Of a stretch of 64,000 nucleotides of DNA, positions 30,262 through 41,142 are shown piece after piece. The translations under genes and the position numbers were made by a program. The notes beneath the pieces are model-generated. The model was not told where the DNA came from. It ran no database searches and saw nothing but the letters and a program-made list of their open reading frames with translations. The stretch comes from Blepharisma japonicum (Eukaryota > Ciliophora > Heterotrichea > Heterotrichida > Blepharismidae), in assembly GCA_949751835.1 (NCBI GenBank), contig CATKHK010000041.1, positions 248,001 through 312,000 of the forward strand, read 5' to 3'. Every line of letters begins with the position of its first letter. The first letter of the stretch is position 1.

Positions 30262-31623
30262 TTAAAGTTTAATTGGGAGTTTAAGTCCTCCAAGCTTCAG
30301 TGTTTTTCTAGCTTGAATTTTTCGTTTTCTTATTTCATATTTCTTTAATAGTGAATTGTTTTCTGTTCCAGCCACAAATATACTGAAGAACCCTCCAAGA
30401 CAAGCACCACATACATTCCTACCAACTAGATCATCAACAAGTGTAGGATGGAATACAGACCCATTTGACTCAATTCCTAGCCTTCCTGCACTATTATCAC
30501 CCCACGCAAATAGATCCCCATTTAAGGTCAAACAAGCTGAATGCGCATCACCCGCAAAGATATAGCTGGCTTTTGCGTTTGTATCTGCAAAAATGTCAGG
30601 CACATCAACAATTTTTGGAGTATAAACCCTATTTTCTTCAAGCCCACATTGTCCTTCACTGTTATCTCCAAATGAATAAATATTTCCAATGTTATCCAGA
30701 ATAATAGAGTGTCTGCATCCTGCTTCACAATCTATAATTTGAAAACCCTTGCGTGCCCTTGCCCATTTTCTGAAGAGTTCAATTGTTTCTGGTCTGTCTC
30801 TTCCTCTTACATTTCTAGGCTCTCCAAGTTCTCCATAAGTATTGTCGCCTACTGAGTATAATTTTCCTTTTTTAGTAATAATTAAAGCATGCATTTTCCC
30901 AATTGAAATTTTTCTTATATTGTCACCTTCGTCCAGCGTCATATTAATTTCAACAGGATGCCTTTGCTTTAGCCCAGAAAACCATTCTCCCCACATAAAA
31001 ATCCTCCCGGATTCTAATACAGCAGCAGATCTTAGCTGGCCAGCAAAAATCTTTTTAATAGGATCTCCATCAGTTCCTGGGATAAAAATTTCAGTTGGGT
31101 TGCATCTATGCTTCTTATCTAAAAATCCACAACTGAGCTCATGGCCCATGCAAAGTAAACGTCTTAAGCCATCTTCGTTTCTTTTGACCAAAATCATGGT
31201 ATGATAAGAGCCAGCTGCGATATCTAAAATTTCGTGCCCATCTATTCTTAGGACTGTCCAAATGTGATTGTTTTTGGGCTCAGGCTCTTCGGTTTTTTCT
31301 TGATCCTCTTTAGTGATTGGCTTACTCTTGAGTGCTTCAAGCTGCTCTAATTCGGTATATCCACATTGGCCGTATTTATTGCTGCCTCCGATGATTAGCG
31401 CGTTTTTCTCGGTCAAACATACAAAATGTTCGGCTCCACATTTTAATTTTACGATTCCTTCGTGAGTGGCGTCTTTTCTAAGCAAGGATTGCTTAATTAA
31501 GCTATGATTCAGAAGAGGTGGGACAATTCCATAAGCAAAAACAACAAAGTTTGTGTCCTGCTTTTGGATTGTTATGTTGCTTGTTTTTTCTTCAGTGCTT
31601 GGAGTTGCTACGAATGGAATCAT
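30262..31623 (-). CDS. RCC1-repeat (beta-propeller) protein, 453 aa
   Basis: Repeated RCC1-type blades are visible: LKCGAEHFVCLTEKNALIIGGSNKYGQCG, DIAAGSYHTMILV, SIGKMHALIITKKGKLYSVGDNTYGELG, CEAGCRHSIILDNIGNIYSFGDNSEGQCG, and FAGDAHSACLTLNGDLFAWGDNSAGRLG. About seven blades would fill the length. Such proteins act as GEFs (RCC1) or as interaction platforms (HERC, ATS1 types); the blades here are divergent enough that Ran-GEF activity cannot be claimed. A basic C-terminal tail follows. TAA stop; no TGA. Confidence 0.88.
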   Translation of the reverse strand: MIPFVATPSTEEKTSNITIQKQDTNFVVFAYGIVPPLLNHSLIKQSLLRKDATHEGIVKLKCGAEHFVCLTEKNALIIGGSNKYGQCGYTELEQLEALKSKPITKEDQEKTEEPEPKNNHIWTVLRIDGHEILDIAAGSYHTMILVKRNEDGLRRLLCMGHELSCGFLDKKHRCNPTEIFIPGTDGDPIKKIFAGQLRSAAVLESGRIFMWGEWFSGLKQRHPVEINMTLDEGDNIRKISIGKMHALIITKKGKLYSVGDNTYGELGEPRNVRGRDRPETIELFRKWARARKGFQIIDCEAGCRHSIILDNIGNIYSFGDNSEGQCGLEENRVYTPKIVDVPDIFADTNAKASYIFAGDAHSACLTLNGDLFAWGDNSAGRLGIESNGSVFHPTLVDDLVGRNVCGACLGGFFSIFVAGTENNSLLKKYEIRKRKIQARKTLKLGGLKLPIKL

Positions 31624-31897
31624 TTATTAGGATATCTAATAAATTCTAAATAATAACTTTAGTTAATCAAAAGATCTCAATGATTATAGAAACTATTAAT
31701 ATTTTAACGTAAATAGCGCTCTATAAATATTTATAAGATCTATGCTGCTGCTAATATTAATTTTTAACATTCAAAAAAGAAGAAATTTCATTGAAGAAAA
31801 GAAGTATTAGAGTAAGCAAACTGCTTGAATGATAATATATTTTAAAACCAAAAAAAATTATCATCTTTTATCTTAAGATTAAGCCATTAATAGCTTA
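31624..31897. other. Intergenic sequence
   Basis: AT-rich upstream region of the RCC1 gene; no ORF or RNA gene recognised. Confidence 0.4.
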
Positions 31898-32110
31898 TTA
31901 ACTTGTAATTAAATCAATTTTTTTATCTAGCAACATTTCTCTTAATTCCTTAGTCTAGCCAGGATAAATTTCCAAGGTGAAGCAAATGCTAACGTGCTTC
32001 TTTTTCCGAACAGAAATTTTCTTTTTCCTATTAAGAATCGGGAAATATTCTAATAAAGCTATTGCTATATTAAATACATAATCTATAGACAATATGACAC
32101 AAAAAAAGAT
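31898..32110 (-). pseudogene. Possible gene relic with internal TAG and no start codon
   Basis: One frame of about 70 codons reads like protein (YVFNIAIALLEYFPILNRKK, KKHVSICFTLEIYPG, TKELREMLLDKKIDLITS). It has an internal TAG after IYPG, where a TGG-to-TAG change would explain the stop, and no ATG at its start. It may be the residue of an old gene or an exon of one I cannot assemble. No family recognised. Confidence 0.25.
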
Positions 32111-32145
32111 TTAAATTGCATTACTATTTATAAAATCAAATAAAA

Positions 32146-34992
32146 ATGATATTCTATTTTATCGTTAATTTATCGTTAGCCTATATACTACCTGAGCAAA
32201 GCCAAATAAGCCCTTATGACACAGAAAATCGATGCAACTGCCCTGAATCAATTCTAGGCGACAAAGTTTGTAACTGAGAATGCGTTAATTCTGCATGCAA
32301 TTTCGATATGGGCGATTGCTGCGAAGCCTGAATGCTACACAATAATGTTTGCGATCCAGCGTGCAATACTGCCAGATATCACTATGATGGAGGATTATGC
32401 TCAAATCTCCCTGAATGCAAATGCGATCAAAGCATGCTTGGCAATCATGTCTGCGATCCTGAATGTGTAACTTTAGAGTGTTTATATGATCTTGGGGACT
32501 GTTGTGATCCATCAACTCTTAAAAGTGGAGTATGCACTCCACAATGCCATTCCTGGCAGTTTGACTGAAATGGTCCAAAATGCTTTGCAGAGACCCCTTC
32601 AATGTGCCCATGTGAAGACATACTTCTTGGGGACGGAGTCTGTCACCCAGAGTGCAATATAGAAGTTTGTAGTTTTGACTATGGAGACTGCTGCCAAAAT
32701 TGGATGCTTAAGAATGGTATTTGTGATCCTTGGTGCAATAGCCCTAATTTTAATTTTGATGGAGGCGATTGTGAAGATAAAGAACCTTGCAAATGCAATT
32801 ATAAAAAATTGGGAAATGGAATATGTGATATAGAATGTTTGACTGATAGGTGCGGATTTGATATGGGTGACTGCTGTGATGAAAATAACGTGAAAAATGG
32901 CGTATGTAACGTTGAATGCTATACTTTGCAATTTAAATATGATTATGGAGACTGCAAGCCAATTTCCAAAGAGTGTAAATGCCCTCCTGAAGTGTTAGGA
33001 GAAGGAGAATGCAACTGGAAATGCACGACTCCAGAATGTGGATATGATTTTGGAGACTGCTGCGAACCTTGGATGGTTGGAAATGGAGTTTGTGATCCCC
33101 AATGTAATGTACCCATTCATAATTATGATAACGGAGAATGTGAAGGATTAGAATGCAAATGCGATAAAAAACTATTAGGAAATGGCCAATGCGACCAAGA
33201 ATGTTTGACTGCAGAGTGTAGCTGGGATCAGGGAGACTGTTGTGATTATAACCTTCTAGGAGATGGGCATTGTGACATGATATGCTATGCTCCTCAGTTT
33301 AACTGGGACAGTTTTGACTGTAATGGAGTCAATAATAACTGCAAATGCGATCTTACGAAAAGAGGAAACTTAGTTTGTGATGATGAATGTAATAATGAAG
33401 AATGCGACTATGACTTAGGAGACTGCTGTGAAGCAGCAATGCTTGCAAATGGCATATGTGATCAAGAATGCAATTTTATGCGCCACAGCTATGATAACAA
33501 TGACTGTGTAAAAGAATTTTGCCACTGTGATTTAGAAAAATTAGGAGATGGAAGATGCGATTTAGACTGTTATAATCCTGCCTGCGGATTTGATTTAGGA
33601 GATTGCTGTGAATCATGGATGCTTGGTAATGATTTTTGTGACCTCGCTTGTCTGTATAACCCCTTTGATTTTCTTTGTGTGAAGAAAAATGAATGCCCAT
33701 GTGAACCCCATCAGCTTGGAGATGGAAAATGTGATAAAGAATGCTTGCTCCCAGGATGTGCATTTGACCTTGGAGACTGCTGTGAAAGGAAGCTGCTAAA
33801 TAACGATCAATGCGATTACGAATGTTATGCACCTCAGTTCAATTGGGACGGGCTGAGATGTTTGCCAGGTGCAGAAGAATGCAAATGTGATAAAAATAAG
33901 CTAGGAAATAAGTCATGCAATTGGGAATGTGTCAATGAAGAGTGTGGATTTGACTTTGGAGATTGTTGTGAAGGATGGATGATTTCTAATGGAATTTGCG
34001 ATATCATGTGCTACGCTGAAGCTTTTGATTTTGATGGAGGAGATTGTCAGACTACTCAATGCCCTTGTGATGAATCTTTATTGGGAAATGGAGAATGCAA
34101 CCCAGAATGCTTATATGATGCCTGCTTATTTGACCATGGAGACTGCTGCACACCAGAAATGCTGAAAAATGAGAAATGTGACTATGAATGCTATTATTAT
34201 GAATTGGACTACGACAATGGATTTTGTAATTATAGGCCTGAATGCAGCTGTGATCCAAGCTTGCTAGGGGATGGAATTTGCCAATGGGAATGCGTGACAA
34301 GCTTTTGTGGCTATGATTATGGAGACTGCTGCAGCAATTGGATGCTTGGGAATTCTATATGTGATCCAGCTTGCTTTACAGTTTCAAAAGATTTTGATAG
34401 AGGTGATTGCAAAGGGATGACAGAGTGCCCTTGTGATCATTCAAAACTAGGAGATAATATATGTGACTATGAATGTATGAGGCCTGAGTGTAATTATGAT
34501 ATGGGAGATTGCTGTACTGGAGAGCTACTTCATAATGGCCATTGCCACTTAGAATGCTACCAAGAAGATTATAAGTTTGATGCTAAGGAATGCAGTGTTC
34601 CTTCTGCATGTCCTTGCAGTCCAGATCTTCTTGGTAATAATATATGTGAAGTTGAGTGCAATATTCCTTTATGCTTCTTTGACCAAGGAGACTGTTGCAA
34701 ACCAGAAATGTTGGGAAATGGAGTTTGCAATTCTGAGTGTAATTACTCGTATAAAGATTATGATAATGGAGATTGCTTGGGAGGAGGCAAAAACTCACCT
34801 ATAGCGTGTTCGTGCTTAGAAGCTAAGTATGGAGATGGGATGTGCGATTTGGAGTGTAATACTGCTATTTGCTATTATGATAATGGAGATTGCTGCGAAA
34901 ATAAAATGCTTGGAAATGGAATTTGCGATCCTGAATGCGATATGGAAAAGTTTAATTTTGATAATGGAGACTGTAATCATCCTTATATTTAA
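32146..34992 (+). CDS. Large secreted LNR (Notch-type) repeat protein, 948 aa
   Basis: A signal peptide (MIFYFIVNLSLAYIL) is followed by about 15 tandem units of about 62 residues. Each unit is a pair of LNR modules. Module A has the form CxCxxxxLGxGxCDxECxxxxCxxDxGDCC; module B is WMLGNGxCDxxCxxxxxxxDxGDC. Together they give about 30 Lin-12/Notch repeats with Asp residues suited to calcium binding. Three TGA codons encode Trp, two of them at positions where sibling repeats have TGG (CNWEC, CEAWML). There is no C-terminal membrane helix, so the protein is probably secreted or cell-surface associated. It ends in CNHPYI and TAA. Role unknown. Confidence 0.88.
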
Positions 34993-35384
34993 GTTATTAC
35001 CTTTTAAAATAATTAGCTAGAAAATATAATTTTTACTTTTCATAGAAGTTATAGCAAAAAATTCTAGGAAAATCATTTAAAACCTAAAAAATAAATACTG
35101 GTTAGCATACTTATTTGAAGCAATATTTGATGCCATAATAGCATTTCAAATAGCAGCTTTTGTTTTATATGGTCTTATCTATAATAGCTATATAAGAATT
35201 TGAAATATTTGCTAAAAAAAATTAATTTTCCAAAAAAAATTTTAAAATAAACGAATAATGATTGTTGGTTTGACTTCACATGAAGAGCAAAGTGATAATA
35301 TTAAGAATACCAAATACCTAATAAATAACAATTTCCTTCAATTAGTATCATTAATATCGTTATTCAATAGCTTCTATTTACATT
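34993..35384. other. AT-rich intergenic region between convergent genes
   Basis: About 390 bases between the LNR gene stop and the stop of the small minus-strand gene. A plus-strand ORF at 35258-35509 overlaps that gene antisense and is hydrophobic by composition, so it is not called. Nothing else seen. Confidence 0.4.
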
Positions 35385-35696
35385 CTAAGAAAAGCTTTGA
35401 GTATCCCACCCATTCCAGCTTTTCCTCCTTTCTCCTTGAATCCCATCAAACAAACTATTCCCAGTCGGAACTTCCAACGTATCTTTTGACATTTGTCTTT
35501 TTGGTTTAACCATAAAAGTGCTTAGCATCTTATATTCATTTCTTTCATCTTCTGGAAGTTTTTTTAATGCATCTACAATGGATTCTCTATGAGAGATAGA
35601 GCCTTTGGCTTGTCTATGGGCATTGATGTCAGACATAATCTTTTTTGTGGTAGGAGTGATTCTCTTTATGTGGGGATTGACATAAATTCGTTCCAT
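35385..35696 (-). CDS. Small basic hypothetical protein, 103 aa
   Basis: Starts at MERIYVNPHIKRITPTTKK (35696) and ends at TAG. The body is polar and charged (KLPEDERNEYKMLSTFMVKP, RRKSWNGW) with no known domain. Upstream in-frame Met codons would run antisense into the macrodomain gene and are less likely. The start codon is only 7 bases from the start codon of that gene on the other strand. Confidence 0.65.
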   Translation of the reverse strand: MERIYVNPHIKRITPTTKKIMSDINAHRQAKGSISHRESIVDALKKLPEDERNEYKMLSTFMVKPKRQMSKDTLEVPTGNSLFDGIQGERRKSWNGWDTQSFS

Positions 35697-35703
35697 ATTT
35701 ATA

Positions 35704-36592
35704 ATGTGGAGGAGCCATTCTGCGAGTGAAGTTGTGAGAATATTTCGGAATATTACAATAAGAGTTGTCCAGGATGATATCACCTCAGAAAGGAGTGATG
35801 CAATTGGTAATTTTCTATTAAGTCAATGCTGCAAACAACCATTTGATGCATGGAGGAGGAGTTGCAGGTGCTATATCAGACCGAGGTGGTTCGATGGTAC
35901 AGAAAGAAAGCAATCAATGGGTTAGAGAGCATGGCGCTGTTCCAACTGGACAGGTCGCTGTCACAAGTGGGGCAAAACTCCGATGCAAATATATCATACA
36001 CGCAGTAGGACCAATTTATCACAACGGAAAGAATCATGAATCAGAATTATTAGAGGAAGCAGTAATGAACAGCTTGGAAAAAGCTCATGAGCTGCAAATA
36101 GAAAGTATTTCTATACCAGCTATATCTAGCGGTATTTTTGGATTTCCAAAGCCTCTGTGTGCAAAAATTATGGCAAGATGCACCAAGAACTTTATCGAAA
36201 GCCATCCAGATACAACTATAAAAGAGATTAGGCTGACAAATTATGACACTCCTACTACTACTTTGATGGAAAAAGAAGTCGTGGCACTATATGACAGCTT
36301 AAATGAGGAAGCAAAAGAAGAACCCAAGGAAGAATCCAAGGAAGAATCCAATGAAGAATCTATAGAAAAGCCCAAAGAAGAAATTAAAAATGAAGAAAGT
36401 CTTGAAGAGAGTGACCCAAAAGGGGTAAGGCAAAGCAGCAAAGACGTGCCAGTCGCCGAAAAAAATGTAATTGCTGCACATGATAAACTAAGCAATGAAG
36501 CTGAAGAGGAATCCAGAAGTGAGCTAAAATCATCTGAAAATGCCATGGACGTAGAGTTGAATAAAGAAAATGATAAAGAAAGCTCGCAGTAG
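35704..36592 (+). CDS. Macrodomain protein (MacroD-like), 290 aa
   Basis: A 16-nt intron (35807-35822) splits the signature; after splicing it reads IRVVQDDITSERSDAIVNAAN, then HLMHGGGVAGAIS, AVPTGQVAVTSGAKL, IIHAVGPIYH and ISIPAISSGIFGFP. These are the ADP-ribose-binding loops of a MacroD/Af1521-type macrodomain (about 18-185), which binds or removes ADP-ribose from proteins or O-acetyl-ADP-ribose. The C-terminal 100 residues are a Glu/Lys/Ser-rich disordered tail with EESKEESNEES-type repeats. TAG stop. The ATG at 35704 is the only one available before the fold begins. Confidence 0.92.
35807..35822 (+). other. 16-nt intron in the macrodomain gene
   Basis: GTAATTTTCTATTAAG, phase 1. Retention would shift the frame. 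It is the only 16-nt intron found here; the A sits six bases from the 3' end, as in the 15-nt introns. Confidence 0.93.
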
Positions 36593-36840
36593 AATCTAAA
36601 TTAACGCAATTCTAATAACAATGATCTTTAAAATGTTCTAAATTTTATAGAAATCAAATAAAAATATTTAAAATAAAATTATTTTATCTTTTTTAAAATT
36701 TCAAAACCTTATCTCCATTTTTAGTGGAATATTTATCAAAAGATCTCCTGTTTAGATAATTTCTCAACAATCTTAGGTGCTTGAAGATTTTGTGATTAAA
36801 TCAAAAATTCCCATTTCTTCAATAAATACTAAACACTTAA

Positions 36841-38067
36841 ATGGACGAAAACATAGCTCGAGATATTTCTGACTATTTCACTGTTATAGATGTACTTGGA
36901 GAGGGCGCTTATGCCTCCGTATATCACTGCTATTCTAAAAAAACAAAAAAAGAAGTCGCTGTAAAAGTGCTTCCTAAGGATCAAATGACTGAAAAAGAAA
37001 TATCATTAGCTGTGCAAGAAGTTGAAATTCTGCAAAGCCTCGATCATCCTAAAATTGTAAAATTTGAAGGAATTAAATACAGTGAAAGTGCATTTTTCCT
37101 TGAAATGCAACTTTTAAGGGGTGGGACCCTTATGAATTTAATTAAAACTCGAAAAATAACTGAACAAGAAGCTTCAGAAATTATGAAAGGGATTCTAGAA
37201 GGTGTTGCATATTTTCATGAACGACAAATAGTTCATAGGGATTTGAAGCCTGAAAACATATTATTCGCTGAAGTAAATTCAATTCCCTCTCTGAAAATCA
37301 CTGATTTTGGCTTAAGTTCAAATTTTAGTTATGACACTCTTTTGGATTCGAAAACAGGGACAATGATCTATATGGCTCCAGAACAGGTTTTATCTAATTG
37401 TTATAATGAACAAGTTGATATATGGAGCTGTGGAATGATTTTATATATGCTAATAGTTGGGCATCATCCTCTTTTTGAGCCAGATGACGATGTCTGCTCT
37501 TATACCTGGAAGCTGAAAAATATCGAATGGCAGTTTCCAAACGATTTTCCTCCTTTAGCTAAAGATTTATTTTTACGATTAACAGCATTAAATCCGTTAG
37601 AACGGTACACAGCTGAGTTAGCCTTAAACCATCCTTGAATTACAAGAAAAAATTCAACGATTCCTAAATCTCATTTAGAAGATGCAAGAAATTATCATGA
37701 TAAGTTAAAAATGAAGACAATTATTATGCAATGTCTGATTTTGTCAAATATAGTTAATGATCAATTTTCAGGACTCACAGAAAAATATAAGCACGTTTTG
37801 TATCATTTGCCGATAGAGCCTGTAGATGAAGTTGATGAAGATGAAGAAGAATTTTCCCAGCCAAAAAAAATGAAATCGCTTAATGTTGAGACCACGATTC
37901 GTCCATCATTTTGAAAGAGTACATTGAAGACAAAAACTTCGCTGTCTTCTCCTACTTCCAAATATGTTTCTTCTACTCCTAGATTAATCAGATCTAATTC
38001 GAATGGCTCATTAACTACTTTGCATAAAAGCAAAGCGGCTCTTACATTGAGAAAAGTCAAAAAGTAA
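36841..38067 (+). CDS. CaMK-like Ser/Thr protein kinase, 408 aa
   Basis: A complete kinase domain (about 8-270): GEGAYASV glycine loop, VAVKVL lysine, IVHRDLKPENIL catalytic loop, ITDFGLSS, GTMIYMAPE activation segment, and a final HPWI where Trp is TGA. With TGA as stop the protein would end exactly at the domain's last helix. A second TGA (SFWKSTLK) opens a Ser/Thr/Lys-rich tail of about 50 residues. The NHPWI ending and the overall pattern fit the CAMK group; no EF-hands are present, so it is not a CDPK. TAA stop. Confidence 0.92.
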
Positions 38068-38310
38068 TATTTATCAGTTTAATAATTAACGAATCGAATA
38101 ATCGTGAATAATTAATAAATTTCTAAGAAATGTTATAGTTGAAATTAAGTCTGGTGCAAAGCAATTATACTCATTGGTCAGCAAATTATAATGCAACTTA
38201 TATTAAAAAGCAGCTCAATTTCAAACCAACTTTATATAGGCAATTTATTTTTAATCTAAATTTATATTTGCTATAAATATTCAATTTAAATTTCAACATT
38301 TTAATGATAA

Positions 38311-39018
38311 ATGAAAGTTCAAGGAAAAAGTGCATTCCAAAATGAGGCCACTGCTAATCTCTCCAAGAAATTATTAGCTAAAAAATCTTATGCTCTTCGA
38401 AAAAGCACCTCTGAAGCTAGTCATCATGAATTAGAAGACGTTCACAATCCTTTATTTTTACAATGAAAACCTCAAGGAAGGCACCATTGTAAGAATTATA
38501 GTTACACAAAGGAGTCTGATTTTTCAGAAAAATCATCTATTGTAAATTCTAAAAAAGAAATTGGAAGTTTATCTGTATATAAAGCTAACGAAGATACATT
38601 TTATAGACACCAAAGAGAAGCTTTAGCCCTTCGTCATAAGTATATAGAAAACCTTGAAAGAAAGTCTGGAGTTTTAAAAATCAGGGAGTCAAGCTTGAAT
38701 AATCGAAATATTGTGACCCCATTTGGTGTCTCCCATACATTTAATTGCTCTAAACGTACCAGGAATTTAAGTAAACCCAGATCTCTTAATTCATCTGAAA
38801 CAGACATTTCAAAACATTTTATTGCTGAAAATTTGAATCTTCCAAAACTCAAAGAGGCAAAAGAAATAAACGCCAAAGATTATGAGGAGGAGCAGGAAAT
38901 ATCTCATATGCTTGCTGAGCTTGATACCTTTAGCAAAAGGATAAAGAAAAGCGGCATGACTTTTGGGTGCTCCACAATAGACATTTTAATGCTAAACAGC
39001 AAAAAGAAATATAAATAG
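38311..39018 (+). CDS. Hypothetical basic protein, 235 aa
   Basis: A frame from ATG 38311 through one TGA (LFLQWKPQGRHH) to TAG. Lys/Ser-rich with helical stretches (FYRHQREALALRHKYIENLERK, DYEEEQEISHMLAELDTFSKRI) that may form short coiled coils. No domain recognised. Codon use and composition match the neighbouring low-expression genes. Confidence 0.72.
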
Positions 39019-39119
39019 TGCAAAAAACGATTTATTTTACGTGTTAATCCAAAAATTGTTGATAATTTTTATTAATAAATTTGCCCTAAGCTATTATTAT
39101 GGATTAATATTACAATAAA

Positions 39120-40892
39120 ATGATAAGATGGAGTAGAAGGCTTCTTGCCAAAGAATGGATGAAATTTTTTACAAAATCTGATGAGTATAATACACATTAT
39201 GATAGGAGCTTCAAAGATTCATCAGATTCCTCAGTCATTATGGGCGCCTTAAAAGTATTTTAAATATAGGACTGATACTCACAAATGAACCGAAAGGATA
39301 TGACTCCAAAACAAGCATTAAGGGCAGCTTCTGTATTTAATGTAATGAGAAATAATGCAGAAAGTAATGAAGAGAAATTTGCAATTAGTGTTTTGAGTAC
39401 ATCTATTCTAAAAATAACAGAGGATCCTAACGTTGAATGAATCCCAGAAATGATCGCTAATTTTTGTATTTTTTCTACTAGAAACATAGAGACTTTTCAA
39501 TCCCTTTTCAAAAGTCCTGATATTATAGAAAAAATCATTGAAAAGAGCTTAGCAGATCTTAAAAATTTCGATATTGGTAAATTGGCTATTTTGGTAAATA
39601 CTTTGAGAGCTAATAAATCTAGGCTATATAAAATACTCTATGAGCACTTATTTACAAGGTTTAACAAAACTACAGATTTCACTTGTTTCAGCGAAGACGC
39701 TTTAAAAGAAGTAACCAATGCAGTATTTTTGAAGCAAAACCAAGAATATGCTATTGAAAATATTCAAGAAAGCCTATTTAATTCAGAAAGCATGGCTGCT
39801 TTTAAATCAAGGCTTTATGGTATTTTCAATGATTTAGATGATAAAGAAGATATGGTGATTACTGTTTGTAGTGGGTTTAAGAATTTAATAGGCCCTTCAA
39901 AAACAGAGATCTTCGATTTTATGTTCACTGTGCTTACGAAGAATTTGAATTTGTACGATGACAGGATGAATTCTGGGTATAGGTATTCACAAATTACTAA
40001 ACTTTTAATGATTGCAGAGGTTTTTGATCCTAAACACCCTTATGCTGAAAGTCTCTATAAGCAGATTACTGCTTCTATATATCATCATAACATTTTTAAG
40101 TCAAGCTCTAAATATTTCAAGATGCCTATGAAGTGAAAAGCTTACTTTGTAGTAAACTATCTAAAATTGGCAGTTCAATATAAATCGTTTGAACTAGCAT
40201 TTTTGGACTATACAGTTAATTTTCTATCAAATGATCCAGTTCAAAATAATTTGGAATTTTTTGACTCAGTCCTTTCATCATTGGCTCTGTTGAATTATCC
40301 TAAACGCTTTACTGATTCAACTCCATTTGTCCCAGCCTTAAAGGAGAATTGGGAGAAGTTTTTAGAAAACTCGATTGAGAACGTTGAATCGATATTAGAA
40401 AGTTTTGAAGCTGAAAGCAGTAAAATGATGCTGGAGCAGAAGAAAGCAATAACATTTTCTATTATAAGGATATTATGAAGTTATTGCATGTTTCAAAAAT
40501 TTTCCCAGAATTTGTTTACACTTGCAGTTAGTCCAAATATTTTGATGGGAAAATATATTGAAGATGATGATAATGAAATTTTATCTTTGCTATTGGTAAT
40601 TCAAAAGAAAATTGAGGAAGAAAGTGAAAGCAATATTTCGTTGAGCCCAGAGTTGATAAAAAAAATTGATAAATTTAAGAAAAAGCTTGGAAAAGCTGGA
40701 TCTAAAAAGACTACAAAGGCAAAAAAAACAAAGGAGGAGGGAGCTAAAGTAGCTGAGAAGGCTGTAAATGATGGAAAAGAGTCTGAAGCAACGCCCAAAA
40801 AAAGATCAAAAACTTCGAAGCCAAAAAAAGATATTAAAGTTGACATACATGAAACACCAGAATCATCTACAGCTCAGATTCTTGAATCTTAA
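39120..40892 (+). CDS. Helical-repeat protein, possibly mitochondrial, 585 aa
   Basis: One 15-nt intron (39255-39269) and four TGA-encoded Trp residues (KDWYSQ, VEWIPE, MKWKAYF, ILWSYC) join four ORFs into one CDS ending in TAA. The N-terminus (MIRWSRRLLAKEWMKFF) is basic and amphipathic, like a mitochondrial signal. The body is almost all alpha-helical in short repeats (FDIGKLAILVNTLRANKSRLYKIL, YSQITKLLMIAEVF), somewhat like FASTK/heptatricopeptide proteins, but I see no RAP domain. The C-terminus is Lys-rich (KAGSKKTTKAKKTKE). Function unknown. Confidence 0.8.
39255..39269 (+). other. 15-nt intron in the helical-repeat gene
   Basis: GTATTTTAAATATAG, phase 0, containing in-frame TAA and TAG. 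The only intron here with T instead of A at position 4. Confidence 0.88.
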
Positions 40893-40956
40893 ATAATTCC
40901 CTTTACACAAGATCGTTTAATTTATATTAAGTTCGCTATTTCTTATCATCCATAAT

Positions 40957-41118
40957 TTATTTAGCAATGCTAAAAGGACTTGAGAATCCCATTGTATTAA
41001 AAATGAAATTCTCTGTGTCCATTAATAAACCTATCCTTTCAAAATTTTTAAAATTTAGCTCATCTTTAAATTGATCTAAGTCGGTGAAACTGCTGGTTAA
41101 GCCATTAAATCGAGTCAT
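40957..41118 (-). CDS. Very small hypothetical protein, 53 aa
   Basis: ATG at 41118 to TAA at 40957. The sequence is balanced and protein-like (MTRFNGLTSSFTDLDQFKDE, ENFIFNTMGFSSPFSIAK) with no low-complexity bias, unlike chance ORFs in this AT-rich DNA. It fills an otherwise unexplained gap, and its start codon is 24 bases from the start of the divergent ZC2HC-type gene. No family recognised. It could instead be a conserved uORF-like element or an exon. Confidence 0.45.
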   Translation of the reverse strand: MTRFNGLTSSFTDLDQFKDELNFKNFERIGLLMDTENFIFNTMGFSSPFSIAK

Positions 41119-41142
41119 AACCTCAAAATATTATAATAAATA

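Noticed and set aside
34619-34760. Overlapping ORFs on both strands inside the LNR gene and other long genes (for example in SMC2, calreticulin, PABP)
   Set aside because: They are shadows of real coding sequence: low-complexity or Ser/Leu-rich antisense frames without motifs.
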